DNA from: Chloroflexota bacterium
GTDB taxonomy: Bacteria > Chloroflexota > Anaerolineae > Anaerolineales > VGOW01
Assembly: GCA_016875735.1 (NCBI GenBank)
Contig: VGOW01000031.1
Location: 1 to 44,599, forward strand
Direction of reading: 5' to 3'
Length of the DNA: 44,599 nt
In this document: one piece after another, positions 6,781-14,929 of the stretch
How positions within the stretch are numbered: the first letter of the stretch is position 1
Layout: each line of letters begins with the position of its first letter
Notes under the pieces: generated by a model
Told to the model about the DNA's origin: nothing
The model's input: the letters and a program-made list of their open reading frames with translations, nothing else
Database searches by the model: none
Position numbers and translations under genes: made by a program

Positions 6781-8067
6781 CTACAGTGCGCTTTCGATTT
6801 CAGCCGCCCACGCCAGCAAATGCTCGTCGGCGTTGAACCGCGCCGCCAGTTGCAGACCCAGCGGCAGGCCATCGGTGTTGCGGCCCGATGGCAGGTTGCA
6901 CGACGGCATCCCGGCGTGAGTCCACGGAAGATTCATCACCGGGTCGCCGGTGCTGTCGAGTCCCTTCGGGGCCGGGCCCACTGCCGAGGGCGCAACCCAA
7001 AGGTCAATGCCGTGCGCATTCATCAGCAAATGCAATTCGTCGCAGAGCTGTTTGCAACCCCTGCGCGCCGCGGCCAGCGCTTCATCGGAGACGGCTCGCC
7101 CCCGCTCCAGCAGTTCAACGGTTTTCGAGTGATAGAGATCGCGGTAGTGCGGGAACCAATCGACGTGAACGCGCGCGCCTTCGGCGGCGGTGATGAGCAA
7201 ATGCCGCTCGCGGATGGCGTCGAAGTCGGGCATGGCTTCCACCGATTTGACGACGAAGCCCGATTGAGTCAATCGCTGGCAGACAGCGCGAAAGTGATCG
7301 AGCATCTCGGCGCTGGCGCGATTGAGATACGGCCCTTCGGGGATGCCGAGCACGGGCCGCCTCGCCTCTCCGATCTCCGATCTCCATCCCCGAACCAACG
7401 CGCTCGCCGCCAACTTCGCGCCCGCCGCATCCGTTGCAAACAAGCCCACGTGATCGAGCGACGGCGAGAGCGGGATGACTCCGGCGCGCGAGATTCGTTC
7501 GTAAGTTGGCTTGAAGCCGAACACACCGCAGAACGAGGCCGGGCGCACGATGGAGCCGATGGTTTGTGTGCCGAGCGCGAGCGGGCACAAACCCGCCGCC
7601 ACCGCCGCCGCCGAGCCACTGCTGGAGCCGCCGGGTGTGTGCGCCGGGTTGTGCGGGTTGCGCGTGGGGCCGGGGCCGAAGTAGGCAAACTCGGTGGTCA
7701 CCGTTTTGCCCAACACCAACGCGCCCGCATTCTTCAACGCCGTCACGCTTTCGGCCTCTGCGCCCTGCAAAATTTCGGGCGGCAGTTTGCTTCCGGCGCG
7801 AGTGGTGAAGCCGCTGGCGTGAAAGATGTCTTTCACTCCGATGGGCACGCCGAAGAGCGGCGGGCGAGTTTTCGGATCGGGATAACGGGCGAGGAGGGAA
7901 TCGGCCTCGCGGCGGAGTCGGTCGAACCGCCCCTCTTCGGGAACGAAGGCGATCACGTCGCGCTCGCGCGAGTCGAATTGTGATTCGAGTCTCGCGAAGT
8001 AATCGGCGATTAGCAATTCACCGGCGCGAAGAGTGGCGGCGAGTTGAGGGAGAGTCGGCGGGATCAT
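6781..8067 (-). CDS. Amidase-signature-family amidase
   Basis: A 428-residue amidase (PF01425) that would hydrolyse an amide or ureido bond. The Ser-cisSer-Lys triad is complete: K79 in GVPIGVKD, serines in TPGGSSSGSAAAV (about 148-150) and nucleophile S172 in GTQTIGSIVRPASFCG; the family's usual GSDTGGS is GTQTIGS here. The start at 8067 overlaps the stop of the 2Fe-2S gene by four bases (ATGA), so the longer in-frame extension to 8124 is rejected. Amidases of this family include allophanate hydrolase, aspartyl-tRNA amidotransferase subunit A and many catabolic enzymes. Being coupled to the Mo-hydroxylase subunits makes a pathway role (ureido-acid or amide cleavage) likely. A short heptamer repeat (7369-7389) lies in frame at RGWRSEIGEARR. 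Confidence 0.9.
   Translation of the reverse strand: MIPPTLPQLAATLRAGELLIADYFARLESQFDSRERDVIAFVPEEGRFDRLRREADSLLARYPDPKTRPPLFGVPIGVKDIFHASGFTTRAGSKLPPEILQGAEAESVTALKNAGALVLGKTVTTEFAYFGPGPTRNPHNPAHTPGGSSSGSAAAVAAGLCPLALGTQTIGSIVRPASFCGVFGFKPTYERISRAGVIPLSPSLDHVGLFATDAAGAKLAASALVRGWRSEIGEARRPVLGIPEGPYLNRASAEMLDHFRAVCQRLTQSGFVVKSVEAMPDFDAIRERHLLITAAEGARVHVDWFPHYRDLYHSKTVELLERGRAVSDEALAAARRGCKQLCDELHLLMNAHGIDLWVAPSAVGPAPKGLDSTGDPVMNLPWTHAGMPSCNLPSGRNTDGLPLGLQLAARFNADEHLLAWAAEIESAL
7369..7389. repeat. Three-unit heptamer repeat inside the amidase gene
   Basis: TCCGATC, TCCGATC, TCCATCC: exactly 21 bases, so seven codons, in frame. It codes for a surface-like GWRSEIG stretch between conserved amidase blocks. 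Weak alone; it is listed because of the larger copies elsewhere. Confidence 0.5.
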
Positions 8068-8540
8068 TTTCCTTTTTCTGCCGCCAGCTTCACCGCATCC
8101 ACGATGTGTTGATAACCGGTGCATCGGCAGAGATTACCCGAGATGGCTTCGCGGATTTCTTCTTCGGTGGGGCGCGGGTTCTCTTCCAAAAACGGGACGA
8201 GGGTCACGAGGAATCCCGGTGTGCAGAAGCCGCATTGCAATCCGTGCGCTTCGTGAAAGGCTTGCTGGAGCGGGTGCAGTTCGGTTTGACTCTTTGCCAG
8301 ACCTTCGACGGTGGTGAGGGTGTGGCCGTTGGCTTGCACGGCAAACATGAGGCACGAACGCGCGGGGACGCCGTCGTACAGAATAGTGCACGCGCCGCAC
8401 ACGCCGTGCTCGCATCCCACGTGCGTGCCGCTGAGGCCGAGTTCGTGGCGCAGAAAGTCGCTGAGCAACAAACGGGGCTCGACCTGCCGCTCGTACTTTT
8501 TTCCGTTGATCGTGACGTTGACGGTGTGCAGTTCGCTCAT
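8064..8540 (-). CDS. 2Fe-2S small subunit of the molybdenum hydroxylase
   Basis: A 158-residue electron-transfer subunit (CoxS/XdhC type) that passes electrons from the Mo centre to FAD. All eight cluster cysteines are visible: the plant-type ferredoxin cluster C43, C48, C51 and C63 (GCEHGVCGAC), and the helical cluster C103, C106, C138 and C140 (QCGFCTPG and LCRCTGY). The length is typical. ATGA overlaps couple it to the FAD-subunit gene upstream (stop at 8537) and to the amidase gene downstream (start at 8067). The cytoplasmic partner large subunit is the partial gene at 1-1636. Confidence 0.95.
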   Translation of the reverse strand: MSELHTVNVTINGKKYERQVEPRLLLSDFLRHELGLSGTHVGCEHGVCGACTILYDGVPARSCLMFAVQANGHTLTTVEGLAKSQTELHPLQQAFHEAHGLQCGFCTPGFLVTLVPFLEENPRPTEEEIREAISGNLCRCTGYQHIVDAVKLAAEKGK

Positions 8541-9406
8541 GCTTGCGCTCGCTCGAAGGCGGTGGTCAGCGCGCGGCGAGTGAGCACGCGCGCCAAATGT
8601 CGTTGATAGGCGGGGGAGGCATGCACGTTGCCCATCGGTTCGATTTCAGAGTCGGCTTCCCGCGCGGCGGCTTCGATGGCCGAGGACGAGGGCTTTTGTC
8701 CGCGCATGAGTCCGGCGGCTTTGCGGGCAACGGTCGGCGTCTCGCCCGCGTTGAGGTACACCAGCCGCGCGTCGCGGCACACGCCGTCGCCGCTCAGAGT
8801 CACCACGGCGGCCACGCCCATCAGCGCGTAATCGCCGCGCCGCCGGGCGAATTCGATGAAGGCTGTGCCCGCGCGCGGAGGCAGATTCGGAAAAGCGATC
8901 TCAGTCAGCATTTCATCGGCGGCGAGATCGGTGGTGAAGAGGCTGCGGAAAAAATCGTCGGCGGCGATCCATCGCTCGCCGCGCGCCGAGACGGCTTTGA
9001 GTTTCGCGCCGAGCGCCGCCGCCATCACCGGCAGTTCCGCCGCCGGGTCGGCGTGGGCCAGACTTCCGCCGAGCGTGCCGCGATTGCGTATCTGCGGATG
9101 AGCCACAAACGGCATGGCTTCGGCCACGAGCGGCGCGTGCTGTTTCACCAGCGGGTCGCGCTCAAGTTGGCGCTGGCGGGTGAGCGCGCCAATGCGCAGT
9201 TCGCCGTCAACGCGCCGAATGAAGTTGAGCGCGGCGAGGCCGTTCACGTCCACGAGCAGAGCGGGTTGGGCGAGGCGGAAGTTCATGGCCGGGATGAGGC
9301 TCTGTCCGCCGGCGAGAAACTTGGCTTCGTCGCCGTGTTGCGCTTTGAGCGCCAACACCGCCTCCAGCGAATCGAGAGCAACGTAATCGAACGATGCGGG
9401 CTTCAT
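8537..9406 (-). CDS. FAD-binding medium subunit of the molybdenum hydroxylase
   Basis: A 289-residue FAD subunit (CoxM type) that receives electrons from the Fe-S subunit and hands them to a final acceptor. The two FAD motifs are present: AGGQSLIPAMNFRL (about 32-45) and NRGTLGGSLAHADPAAELP (about 108-126), followed by the C-terminal CODH-FAD domain with ARRRGDYALMGVAA. The start at 9406 (MKPASFDYVALDSLEA) fits the family. It is the first gene after the dihydropyrimidinase gene, with a 91-base hairpin repeat between them (9421-9494), and overlaps the 2Fe-2S gene by four bases. It groups with the small and large subunits as an L2M2S2-type enzyme. Confidence 0.93.
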   Translation of the reverse strand: MKPASFDYVALDSLEAVLALKAQHGDEAKFLAGGQSLIPAMNFRLAQPALLVDVNGLAALNFIRRVDGELRIGALTRQRQLERDPLVKQHAPLVAEAMPFVAHPQIRNRGTLGGSLAHADPAAELPVMAAALGAKLKAVSARGERWIAADDFFRSLFTTDLAADEMLTEIAFPNLPPRAGTAFIEFARRRGDYALMGVAAVVTLSGDGVCRDARLVYLNAGETPTVARKAAGLMRGQKPSSSAIEAAAREADSEIEPMGNVHASPAYQRHLARVLTRRALTTAFERAQA

Positions 9407-9420
9407 GGAAATCCAAAAGA

Positions 9421-9494
9421 TTCACCGCAAAGGCGCGAAGGGCGCAAAGACTATAGAAAAACGCGCTTCGCGTTCTTTGCGTCTTCGCGGTGAA
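9421..9494. repeat. Hairpin repeat (TTCACCGCAAAGGCGC family)
   Basis: The left arm TTCACCGCAAAGGCGCGAAG with GGCGCAAAGA pairs imperfectly with TTCTTTGCGTCTTCGCGGTGAA ending at 9494. It ends three bases before the dihydropyrimidinase stop codon (9498). The outer word TTCACCGCA recurs at 26091 in a different hairpin. Confidence 0.88.
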
Positions 9495-9497
9495 AGA

Positions 9498-10919
9498 TCA
9501 AAGCACAGGCGCGTGAGCGGCGCGGGGATACCATTTGCCGCTGCCGGGTTTGCCGTGCCATTGGCCGCCGTCAACCAACAACTCGCCGCGCCGGAACACT
9601 TTCTCCGGCAGACCCTTCACTTCCCAGCCCTCGTACAAATTGTAGTCGGTGCGCTGATGCGAGTTCGAGGCGCTCATCGTCTTCTTTTTGTTGGGGTCCC
9701 AAATTACCACGTCGGCATCGGCGCCCACCACCAGTGTGCCTTTGGTGGGATAGAGGCCGAAGATTTTTGCGGGATTGGTGCAGCACAACTCCACGAGCCG
9801 GTTCATGCTGATGCGCCCCTCGCCGACTCCGTGCGTCCACAAAATCGGCATCCGGTCTTCGATGCACGGCAGGCCGTTGGGGATTTTCGAGAAGTCGCCC
9901 GCCCCCAATTCCTTGCCCGGAATTTTGATCGGCTTGCCTTCGTATTGAATCTCTTTCGTGCCGTCGAAGAAGAACGGGCAGTGATCGGTGGAGACGGCTT
10001 GCAGTGAATTGTTGCGGACGGCGTCCCACAATGCGGCGTTGTCGGCTTGGGTGCGCACCGGCGGCGAGCACACCCACTTCGCGCCGTCGGGCTTGCGCAA
10101 ATCGTCGATGGTGAAGTGGAAATACTGCACGCACGTCTCGCCCATCACTTTGACTCCGCGCGCGCGGCCGGCGGCGATGGCCTCGACCGATTTGGCGCAG
10201 GTGACGTGGACGACGTACAACGGCGCGCCCGCCACCGCCGCCAGTGCCGTGGCCCGGCCTGTGGCCTCGCCCTCCACCCAATCGGGGCGAGTGAGCGCGT
10301 GCCATTCGGGAGTGGTGTGGCCTTCGGCCAACGCTTTCTTCACCAGCACGTCGATGGCGTCGCCGTTCTCGGCGTGCACCATCACCAGCATTCCAGCGTC
10401 GGCGGCTTTCATCATCGTCTTGAACAGAGTCATGTCATCGATCTGCAAGACGCCCTTGTAGGCCATGAACAGTTTGAGAGACGGGATCCCTTCGTTGCCC
10501 ATTTGCGGAATCTCGTTGAGCACGTCGTCGGTGAGATCGGCAATGGCCATGTGATAGCCGAAGTCGATCACCGCGCGGTCGTCGGATTTTTTGTGCCAGC
10601 GTTCCACCGTTTCGTGCAAACGCTCGCCTTTGGCTTGCACGGCGAAATCGATGTGAAAGGTGGTGCCGCCGAAGGCCGCCGCTTTGTGGCCGGAGTAAAA
10701 GTCGTCGGTGGAGACCGTGCCGCCAAACGGCAGTTCGAGGTGGGTGTGCACATCGATGGCGCCCGGCAGAACGAATTTGCCGGAAGCGTCCACCACTTGC
10801 GCGCCGTCGGCTGGCAGGTTCACGCCGGTCAGCGCGATCTTGCCGTCATCCATCAGCAAGTCGGCGCGGAAACTTTCGGAGGCGGTGACCAGTGTTCCGT
10901 TTTTGATGAGGGTTTTCAT
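9498..10919 (-). CDS. Dihydropyrimidinase/D-hydantoinase
   Basis: A 473-residue amidohydrolase that opens the ring of dihydrouracil, dihydrothymine or hydantoins to N-carbamoyl amino acids. The binuclear metal ligands are all visible: H58 and H60 in IDVHTH, the lysine to be carboxylated K149 in PSLKLFMAYKG, H182 in MVHAENGD, a histidine in YVVHVTCAKS and the aspartate in STDHCPFF. Length and sequence are typical of the hydantoinase/dihydropyrimidinase group. GAGGAG precedes the ATG and merges into the word repeat upstream. The nitrilase-family gene upstream encodes the enzyme for the next reaction, ureido-acid hydrolysis, and an importer follows that, so a reductive-pyrimidine or hydantoin route is implied. 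No dihydropyrimidine dehydrogenase is present in the window. Confidence 0.93.
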   Translation of the reverse strand: MKTLIKNGTLVTASESFRADLLMDDGKIALTGVNLPADGAQVVDASGKFVLPGAIDVHTHLELPFGGTVSTDDFYSGHKAAAFGGTTFHIDFAVQAKGERLHETVERWHKKSDDRAVIDFGYHMAIADLTDDVLNEIPQMGNEGIPSLKLFMAYKGVLQIDDMTLFKTMMKAADAGMLVMVHAENGDAIDVLVKKALAEGHTTPEWHALTRPDWVEGEATGRATALAAVAGAPLYVVHVTCAKSVEAIAAGRARGVKVMGETCVQYFHFTIDDLRKPDGAKWVCSPPVRTQADNAALWDAVRNNSLQAVSTDHCPFFFDGTKEIQYEGKPIKIPGKELGAGDFSKIPNGLPCIEDRMPILWTHGVGEGRISMNRLVELCCTNPAKIFGLYPTKGTLVVGADADVVIWDPNKKKTMSASNSHQRTDYNLYEGWEVKGLPEKVFRRGELLVDGGQWHGKPGSGKWYPRAAHAPVL

Positions 10920-10929
10920 GGGGCACTCC

Positions 10930-10987
10930 TCAATTCTCTAATCCTCTAATTCTCTGATCCTCCGAGGATTGGAGGATCAGAGAATTG
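10930..10987. repeat. Octamer-word hairpin repeat
   Basis: Here the word length is eight: CTCTAATC, CTCTAATT, CTCTGATC, CTCCGAGG, ATTGGAGG, ATCAGAGA, ATTGGAGA. A perfect 16-base inverted repeat (10948-10963 with 10971-10986) encloses a 7-base loop. It sits between the nitrilase-family stop and the dihydropyrimidinase start and runs into the latter's GAGGAG. Confidence 0.88.
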
Positions 10988-10991
10988 GAGA

Positions 10992-11864
10992 TTACGACGC
11001 CATCGGGTTAGAAATGTCGCCGTACATTTCGGGGCGGCGGTCACGATAGAATTGCCACGTGTTTCGCACTTCCCGAATTTTGTCGAAGTCCAGTTCGCAA
11101 ACGATCATCTGCTCTTTGGTGTCGCTGGCTTTGCCGTCGCCGGTGGTGAGGTCGGGCACGTATTGGCCGCGCGGATCGCAGAAGTACGACGAACCGTAGA
11201 AATCGTTCGCGCCGATTTCCGGTTCGACGCCGATGCGGTTGATGGTGCCGACGAACACGCCGTTGAAGATGGCATGCGCGCGCTGTTCGATCTCCCACAG
11301 GTGCATGGAGAGGCCGCGCGAGGTGGCGCTGGGGATGAAGATGATCTCCGCGCCGTGCAGGCCCAACATGCGCGGGCCTTCGGGGAAGTGGCGGTCGTAG
11401 CAAATGTAAACGCCCACTTTGCCGACGGCGGTGTTGAACACAGGATAACCGAGATTGCCCGGCTTGAAATAGAATTTTTCCCAGAAGCCGTTGATGTGCG
11501 GAATGTGCGTCTTGCGATATTTTCCGAGATACGAGCCGTCGGCGTCGATGACGGCGGCAGTGTTGTAATACACGCCGGTATTGTCTTCTTCGTACATCGG
11601 CACAACCAGCACCATCTTGTGCTTCTTGGCCTGCTCCTGCATCAACTTCACCGTCGGGCCGTCGGGCATAGGCTCGGTGTATTCGTAGAATTTCGGATCC
11701 TGCACTTGGCAGAAGTACGGGCCGTAGAACAATTCTTGAAAGCACATGATCTGCGCGCCGGCCTGCGCCGCTTTTTCCAAGTACGACACGTGCTTGTCGA
11801 TCATTGATTTTTTGTCGCCAGTCCACGAGGCCTGAAGCAGTGCGCCACGCACGATACGGGTCAT
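10992..11864 (-). CDS. Nitrilase-superfamily amidohydrolase, beta-ureidopropionase type
   Basis: A 290-residue carbon-nitrogen hydrolase. The Glu-Lys-Cys triad is E44 (CFQELFYGPYF), K118 (YRKTHIPH) and C155 (ICYDRHFPEGPR). The INGFWEKFYFKPGN stretch and GTINRIG are characteristic of the beta-ureidopropionase/N-carbamoylputrescine amidase branch. It would release CO2 and ammonia from an N-carbamoyl beta-amino acid such as the product of the dihydropyrimidinase encoded just downstream. The ATG at 11864 has GGGAGAA upstream. A hairpin repeat (11882-11958) separates it from the transporter lipoprotein gene. Gene order (importer, ureidopropionase, dihydropyrimidinase) supports a pyrimidine or hydantoin substrate. 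Confidence 0.88.
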   Translation of the reverse strand: MTRIVRGALLQASWTGDKKSMIDKHVSYLEKAAQAGAQIMCFQELFYGPYFCQVQDPKFYEYTEPMPDGPTVKLMQEQAKKHKMVLVVPMYEEDNTGVYYNTAAVIDADGSYLGKYRKTHIPHINGFWEKFYFKPGNLGYPVFNTAVGKVGVYICYDRHFPEGPRMLGLHGAEIIFIPSATSRGLSMHLWEIEQRAHAIFNGVFVGTINRIGVEPEIGANDFYGSSYFCDPRGQYVPDLTTGDGKASDTKEQMIVCELDFDKIREVRNTWQFYRDRRPEMYGDISNPMAS

Positions 11865-11881
11865 CGTTGTTCTCCCAACTC

Positions 11882-11958
11882 ACCTGACAAGATGAAAGGA
11901 TGAAGGGATGACAAGGTGAACATAGGGTTCACCTTGTCACCTTGTCATCTTGTCAGGT
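11882..11958. repeat. Hairpin repeat overlapping the lipoprotein gene stop
   Basis: Outer arms ACCTGACAAGATGA (11882-11895) and its complement at 11945-11958 and inner arms TGACAAGGTGAAC (11909-11921) and its complement at 11927-11939 form a long stem; the units TGACAAG and ATGAAGG are repeated. The TAA stop of the lipoprotein gene (11958-11960) touches the outer arm. Confidence 0.88.
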
Positions 11959-13136
11959 TAATTGCCGCCCTCGGTGATTTCAACTTCCTGAGGTGTATAG
12001 CCTGCGCCGACCACATCGATGCCCTGCGCGGCCAAATCGGCGGCGGCCTTCTCGGCCAAGTCGGTGCGGTAAGCGCCCGAATCGGGTTCGGCCTTGAGCA
12101 CGGCTTGCGAGGTGGCCACTTCAACCGTCTGCGTCCACAGCGCGGCATCCATCACGCCGATTCCGGCGGCTGGCGACGGCCAGATCAATTTGTTGATTTC
12201 GTTCAACTGCCAAGTCATGTGGCCGCGCCCGAGCGTGGGGCCGTTGGACAAAACGATCTCGACGCACTCATCAAAGTTGTCGCGGCAGAAGACCCAGCCC
12301 TTGAAGGTGGCGCGCAGGAATCGCACGGCCACATCCTCGTTAGCCGGATCGGCCAGCCAGTCTTCGCGCGCCCACACCGCGTCTTGCAGCATGGCCGTGC
12401 CCACTTCGTTGAAGTTGATCACCACGAGGTCTTCGGGCTGGTACAGCTCGCCAGTGTCGGGGTTCACGGCTTCGAGCACCTGCGCGTATTCGTTGTAAGT
12501 CATGGCCTCGGCGGCATCCACTTCGCGGTTGAGCAGCAGCGACATGTCGAACGGCTGTTGGATCACTTCCACATCAGTCTTCGGGTCAAGCCCGGCCTGC
12601 ACCATCGCCGCTAGCAATTCGAACTCGTTGCCGAAGCCCCACGTGCCCACCTTCTTGCCCCTCCAATCTTCGGGTTTGGTGATGCCCGAGTCGGCCCACG
12701 AGACTTCGAGCGTGCCGCTGCGCTGGAAGACCTGGCCAATGTTCACGATCTTCGCGCCTTCCTCGCGCGAGACGAGGGCTTTGGGCACCCACGACACAGC
12801 GAACTCGGCTTGGCCGGAGGCCAACACTTGTTGAGGCACGATGTCCACCGCGCCTTCTTTGATGGTCACGTCCAAACCTTCTTCGGCGTAGAAGCCTTTG
12901 TCAACCGCGGCGTAATATCCAGCGAACTGCGATTGAGTGACCCACTGCAATTGCAGGGTGACTTTGACCGGCTCCGCCGGGGCCGGGGGTTCGGTGGCCG
13001 CAGGCGCTTGAGTGGCGGCGGGCGCTGAAGTGGGGGCCGGGGCCTCGGTGGCGGCGCCGCCGCAAGCGGTGATCACCAGCGTGACCACTGTCAACAGCGC
13101 TGCGGCGCGAATCCATGTATGAAGTTTCGACTGCAT
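11958..13136 (-). CDS. ABC transporter substrate-binding lipoprotein, NMT1/THI5-like
   Basis: A 392-residue periplasmic-type binding protein of the NMT1/THI5 family (COG0715 type), members of which bind pyrimidine precursors, sulfonates, nitrate or riboflavin. It has a signal peptide with lipobox VITAC (lipid-anchored C25), an Ala/Pro/Thr-rich linker to about residue 55, then the binding domain starting VKVTLQLQWVTQSQFAGYYAAVDKGFYAEEGLDV, the classic N-terminus of pyrimidine-type members, and later KVGTWGFGNEFE. The ATG is preceded by AGGAGGAG. It is last of the four transporter genes and immediately precedes the ureidopropionase and dihydropyrimidinase genes, so a pyrimidine-like ligand is the best guess. 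Confidence 0.9.
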   Translation of the reverse strand: MQSKLHTWIRAAALLTVVTLVITACGGAATEAPAPTSAPAATQAPAATEPPAPAEPVKVTLQLQWVTQSQFAGYYAAVDKGFYAEEGLDVTIKEGAVDIVPQQVLASGQAEFAVSWVPKALVSREEGAKIVNIGQVFQRSGTLEVSWADSGITKPEDWRGKKVGTWGFGNEFELLAAMVQAGLDPKTDVEVIQQPFDMSLLLNREVDAAEAMTYNEYAQVLEAVNPDTGELYQPEDLVVINFNEVGTAMLQDAVWAREDWLADPANEDVAVRFLRATFKGWVFCRDNFDECVEIVLSNGPTLGRGHMTWQLNEINKLIWPSPAAGIGVMDAALWTQTVEVATSQAVLKAEPDSGAYRTDLAEKAAADLAAQGIDVVGAGYTPQEVEITEGGN

Positions 13137-13233
13137 GTTAATCTCCTCCTAGGTTGTTGAGCAAAATGTTTGGCTGAACTGCGAATTGCGGGCGATATGT
13201 TGGCGCGTTGCTTTTAATCACCTCCTTCGGTGT

Positions 13234-14085
13234 TCATTCTTCATCGGTGGCGCGGATGGATACGTGCCAGGGCATGATGAGGCGCTCCAGCGTGAGCAGG
13301 ATGGCGTAAAAGGCAATGCCCATGAGGCAGGCGATGATGATAGCCGACCACGCTTCGCCGAAGTGAAACAGCGCGGCCTGCTGAGAAATATACACGCCCA
13401 GCGCTTCGCGCGAGCCGCCGAAGTATTCGCTGACGATGGCGCCGATGACGCTCAAGGTGCTGCTGACTTTGAGAGCGCTGAAAAGATACGGCAGTGAGTT
13501 GGGGATGCGGACTCGGAGCAGAACAGCGAGATCGGTGGCGGCATAGGATCGCATGAGTTCGAGCGCGGCGGCGTCCACTTGAGTGAGGCCCTTCACCGTA
13601 TTGATCATCACCGGGAAGAATACGATGACTGCCACAATGCTCATCTTCGCCAGCGGGTTGGTGATGCCGAACCACTGATTCATGATCGGGGCGAGGGCGA
13701 CGATAGGCGTGGAATTGACGGCGATGGCGAAGGGCATCATGCCTTCGGCCACGGCGGCCCAACGCGCGGTGGCGAGGGCGATGGCGATACCGAGCAGACT
13801 GCCCAACACGAATCCGCCGACCGCCTCGCGCATGGTGAACAGCCCCGCCGGAAACACCACCGAAGACTCGGCGATGAAGGTGGCGGCGATGACGCTCGGC
13901 TTGGGAAGCAGGAAGCCTTCGATATGGAAAATGTTGACGACGGCTTCCCAGAGGACAAGGGCCAAGACGAAGACGATGGCCGGAGGAAGGAAACGGCGGA
14001 GGCGGTCGCGCCAGCGGGAAGCGGCCCCCGGTTGGGGCAACAGTTCCTGTTCGATAGGCGCAGCCAGATCGGCGACTTGGCTCAT
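13234..14085 (-). CDS. ABC transporter permease (SsuC/TauC/ThiX type)
   Basis: A 283-residue inner-membrane permease (BPD_transp_1) of the nitrate/sulfonate/pyrimidine class. Hydrophobic segments start at about residue 31 (FLPPAIVFVLALVLWEAVV). The cytoplasmic coupling loop is recognisable as LELMRSYAATDLAVLLRVRIPNSLPYLFSALK, equivalent to the EAA motif. The N-terminus (MSQVADLAAPIEQE) is an extra cytosolic tail. The start at 14085 overlaps the ATPase stop by four bases (ATGA). A longer same-strand frame through 14305 is out of phase with this coding sequence and is not used. Partner of the second permease at 14930-15844; the two probably form a heterodimer. Confidence 0.93.
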   Translation of the reverse strand: MSQVADLAAPIEQELLPQPGAASRWRDRLRRFLPPAIVFVLALVLWEAVVNIFHIEGFLLPKPSVIAATFIAESSVVFPAGLFTMREAVGGFVLGSLLGIAIALATARWAAVAEGMMPFAIAVNSTPIVALAPIMNQWFGITNPLAKMSIVAVIVFFPVMINTVKGLTQVDAAALELMRSYAATDLAVLLRVRIPNSLPYLFSALKVSSTLSVIGAIVSEYFGGSREALGVYISQQAALFHFGEAWSAIIIACLMGIAFYAILLTLERLIMPWHVSIRATDEE

Positions 14086-14879
14086 GAGGGCGGGCCTTTG
14101 TGCGTGTTGGTTTCACCCTGCCGCAGGCATTCGCGCACTTCGGTGATCTTCTCGAAGAAGCGCGGGTGTTCGCGCGTCTCGAAGTTGCGCGGCTGAGGCA
14201 CGTCGATATTGATGATGCCAGCGATGCGCCCGGGACGGGCGGACATGACCACGACTCGGCTGGAGAGGAACACCGCTTCGGGGATGCTGTGGGTGACGAA
14301 CACAACGGTGTTCTTCGTCTGCTCCCAAATACGCAGAAGTTCCATTTGCATTCGCTCGCGGGTCATTTCGTCCAACGCGCCGAACGGCTCATCCATGAGC
14401 AGGATGGAAGGTTGAAAGGCCAGCGCGCGGGCGATGGCGACGCGCTGCTGCATTCCGCCCGACAGTTGCCACGGGTAGTGGCGGCCAAACGATTCCAACT
14501 GCACCAGTTTGAGCATCTCCTGGGTGCGGGCTTCGCGCTGTTCGCGGGAGTGGCCCATGATCTCCAGCGGCAGCTGCACATTGCGGCTCACGGTTCGCCA
14601 GTCGTACAGCGTGGCTTGCTGAAACACCATGCCATACTCGCGCCCGCGCCGCGCCTGCGCCGCGCTCTTGCCGTTGACGAGCACCGCGCCGGTGGACGGC
14701 GAGGTGAGATCGCCGATGAGCCGAAGCAGGGTGCTCTTGCCACAGCCCGAAGGGCCGAGCAGTGATACGAACTCGCCGCTGTCGATCTCCAGATTGATGC
14801 TTTCGAGAGCCGATACGCGATTGTCGCGCCCTTGATTGAAGACTTTGCTCACACCGCTAACTGAGATGACAGTGTTCAA
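14082..14879 (-). CDS. ABC transporter ATP-binding protein (SsuB/TauB/ThiZ type)
   Basis: A 265-residue ATPase that powers the importer. Walker A is LLGPSGCGKST (about 40-50), the Q-loop VFQQATLYDWRTV, the signature QLSGGMQQRVAIARAL, Walker B ILLMDEPFGALDE and the switch histidine in VFVTHSIPEAV. The start is set at TTG 14879 (MNTVISVSGVSKVF) because GGAG lies seven bases upstream and the domain begins right there; an upstream in-frame TTG (14894) would place the start before that site. Its stop overlaps the downstream permease start. A 20-base palindrome (14902-14921) lies between it and the upstream permease gene. Confidence 0.93.
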   Translation of the reverse strand: MNTVISVSGVSKVFNQGRDNRVSALESINLEIDSGEFVSLLGPSGCGKSTLLRLIGDLTSPSTGAVLVNGKSAAQARRGREYGMVFQQATLYDWRTVSRNVQLPLEIMGHSREQREARTQEMLKLVQLESFGRHYPWQLSGGMQQRVAIARALAFQPSILLMDEPFGALDEMTRERMQMELLRIWEQTKNTVVFVTHSIPEAVFLSSRVVVMSARPGRIAGIINIDVPQPRNFETREHPRFFEKITEVRECLRQGETNTHKGPPS

Positions 14880-14901
14880 TAGATTTCTCCGCAAATTTTG
14901 G

Positions 14902-14921
14902 CAAGGGGCTTAAGCCCCTTG
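14902..14921. repeat. Perfect 20-base palindrome centred on CTTAAG
   Basis: CAAGGGGCTTAAGCCCCTTG is its own reverse complement. It lies nine bases after the permease stop and before the ATPase start, where it could form a tight stem in the mRNA. A related GC-rich stem around CTTAAG occurs at 35183-35202. Confidence 0.9.
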
Positions 14922-14929
14922 TCGGTGGG

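Noticed and set aside
13241-14305. 354-codon same-strand frame across the ATPase-permease junction
   Set aside because: Out of phase with both the ABC ATPase and the permease, which have complete motifs and a 4-base overlap.
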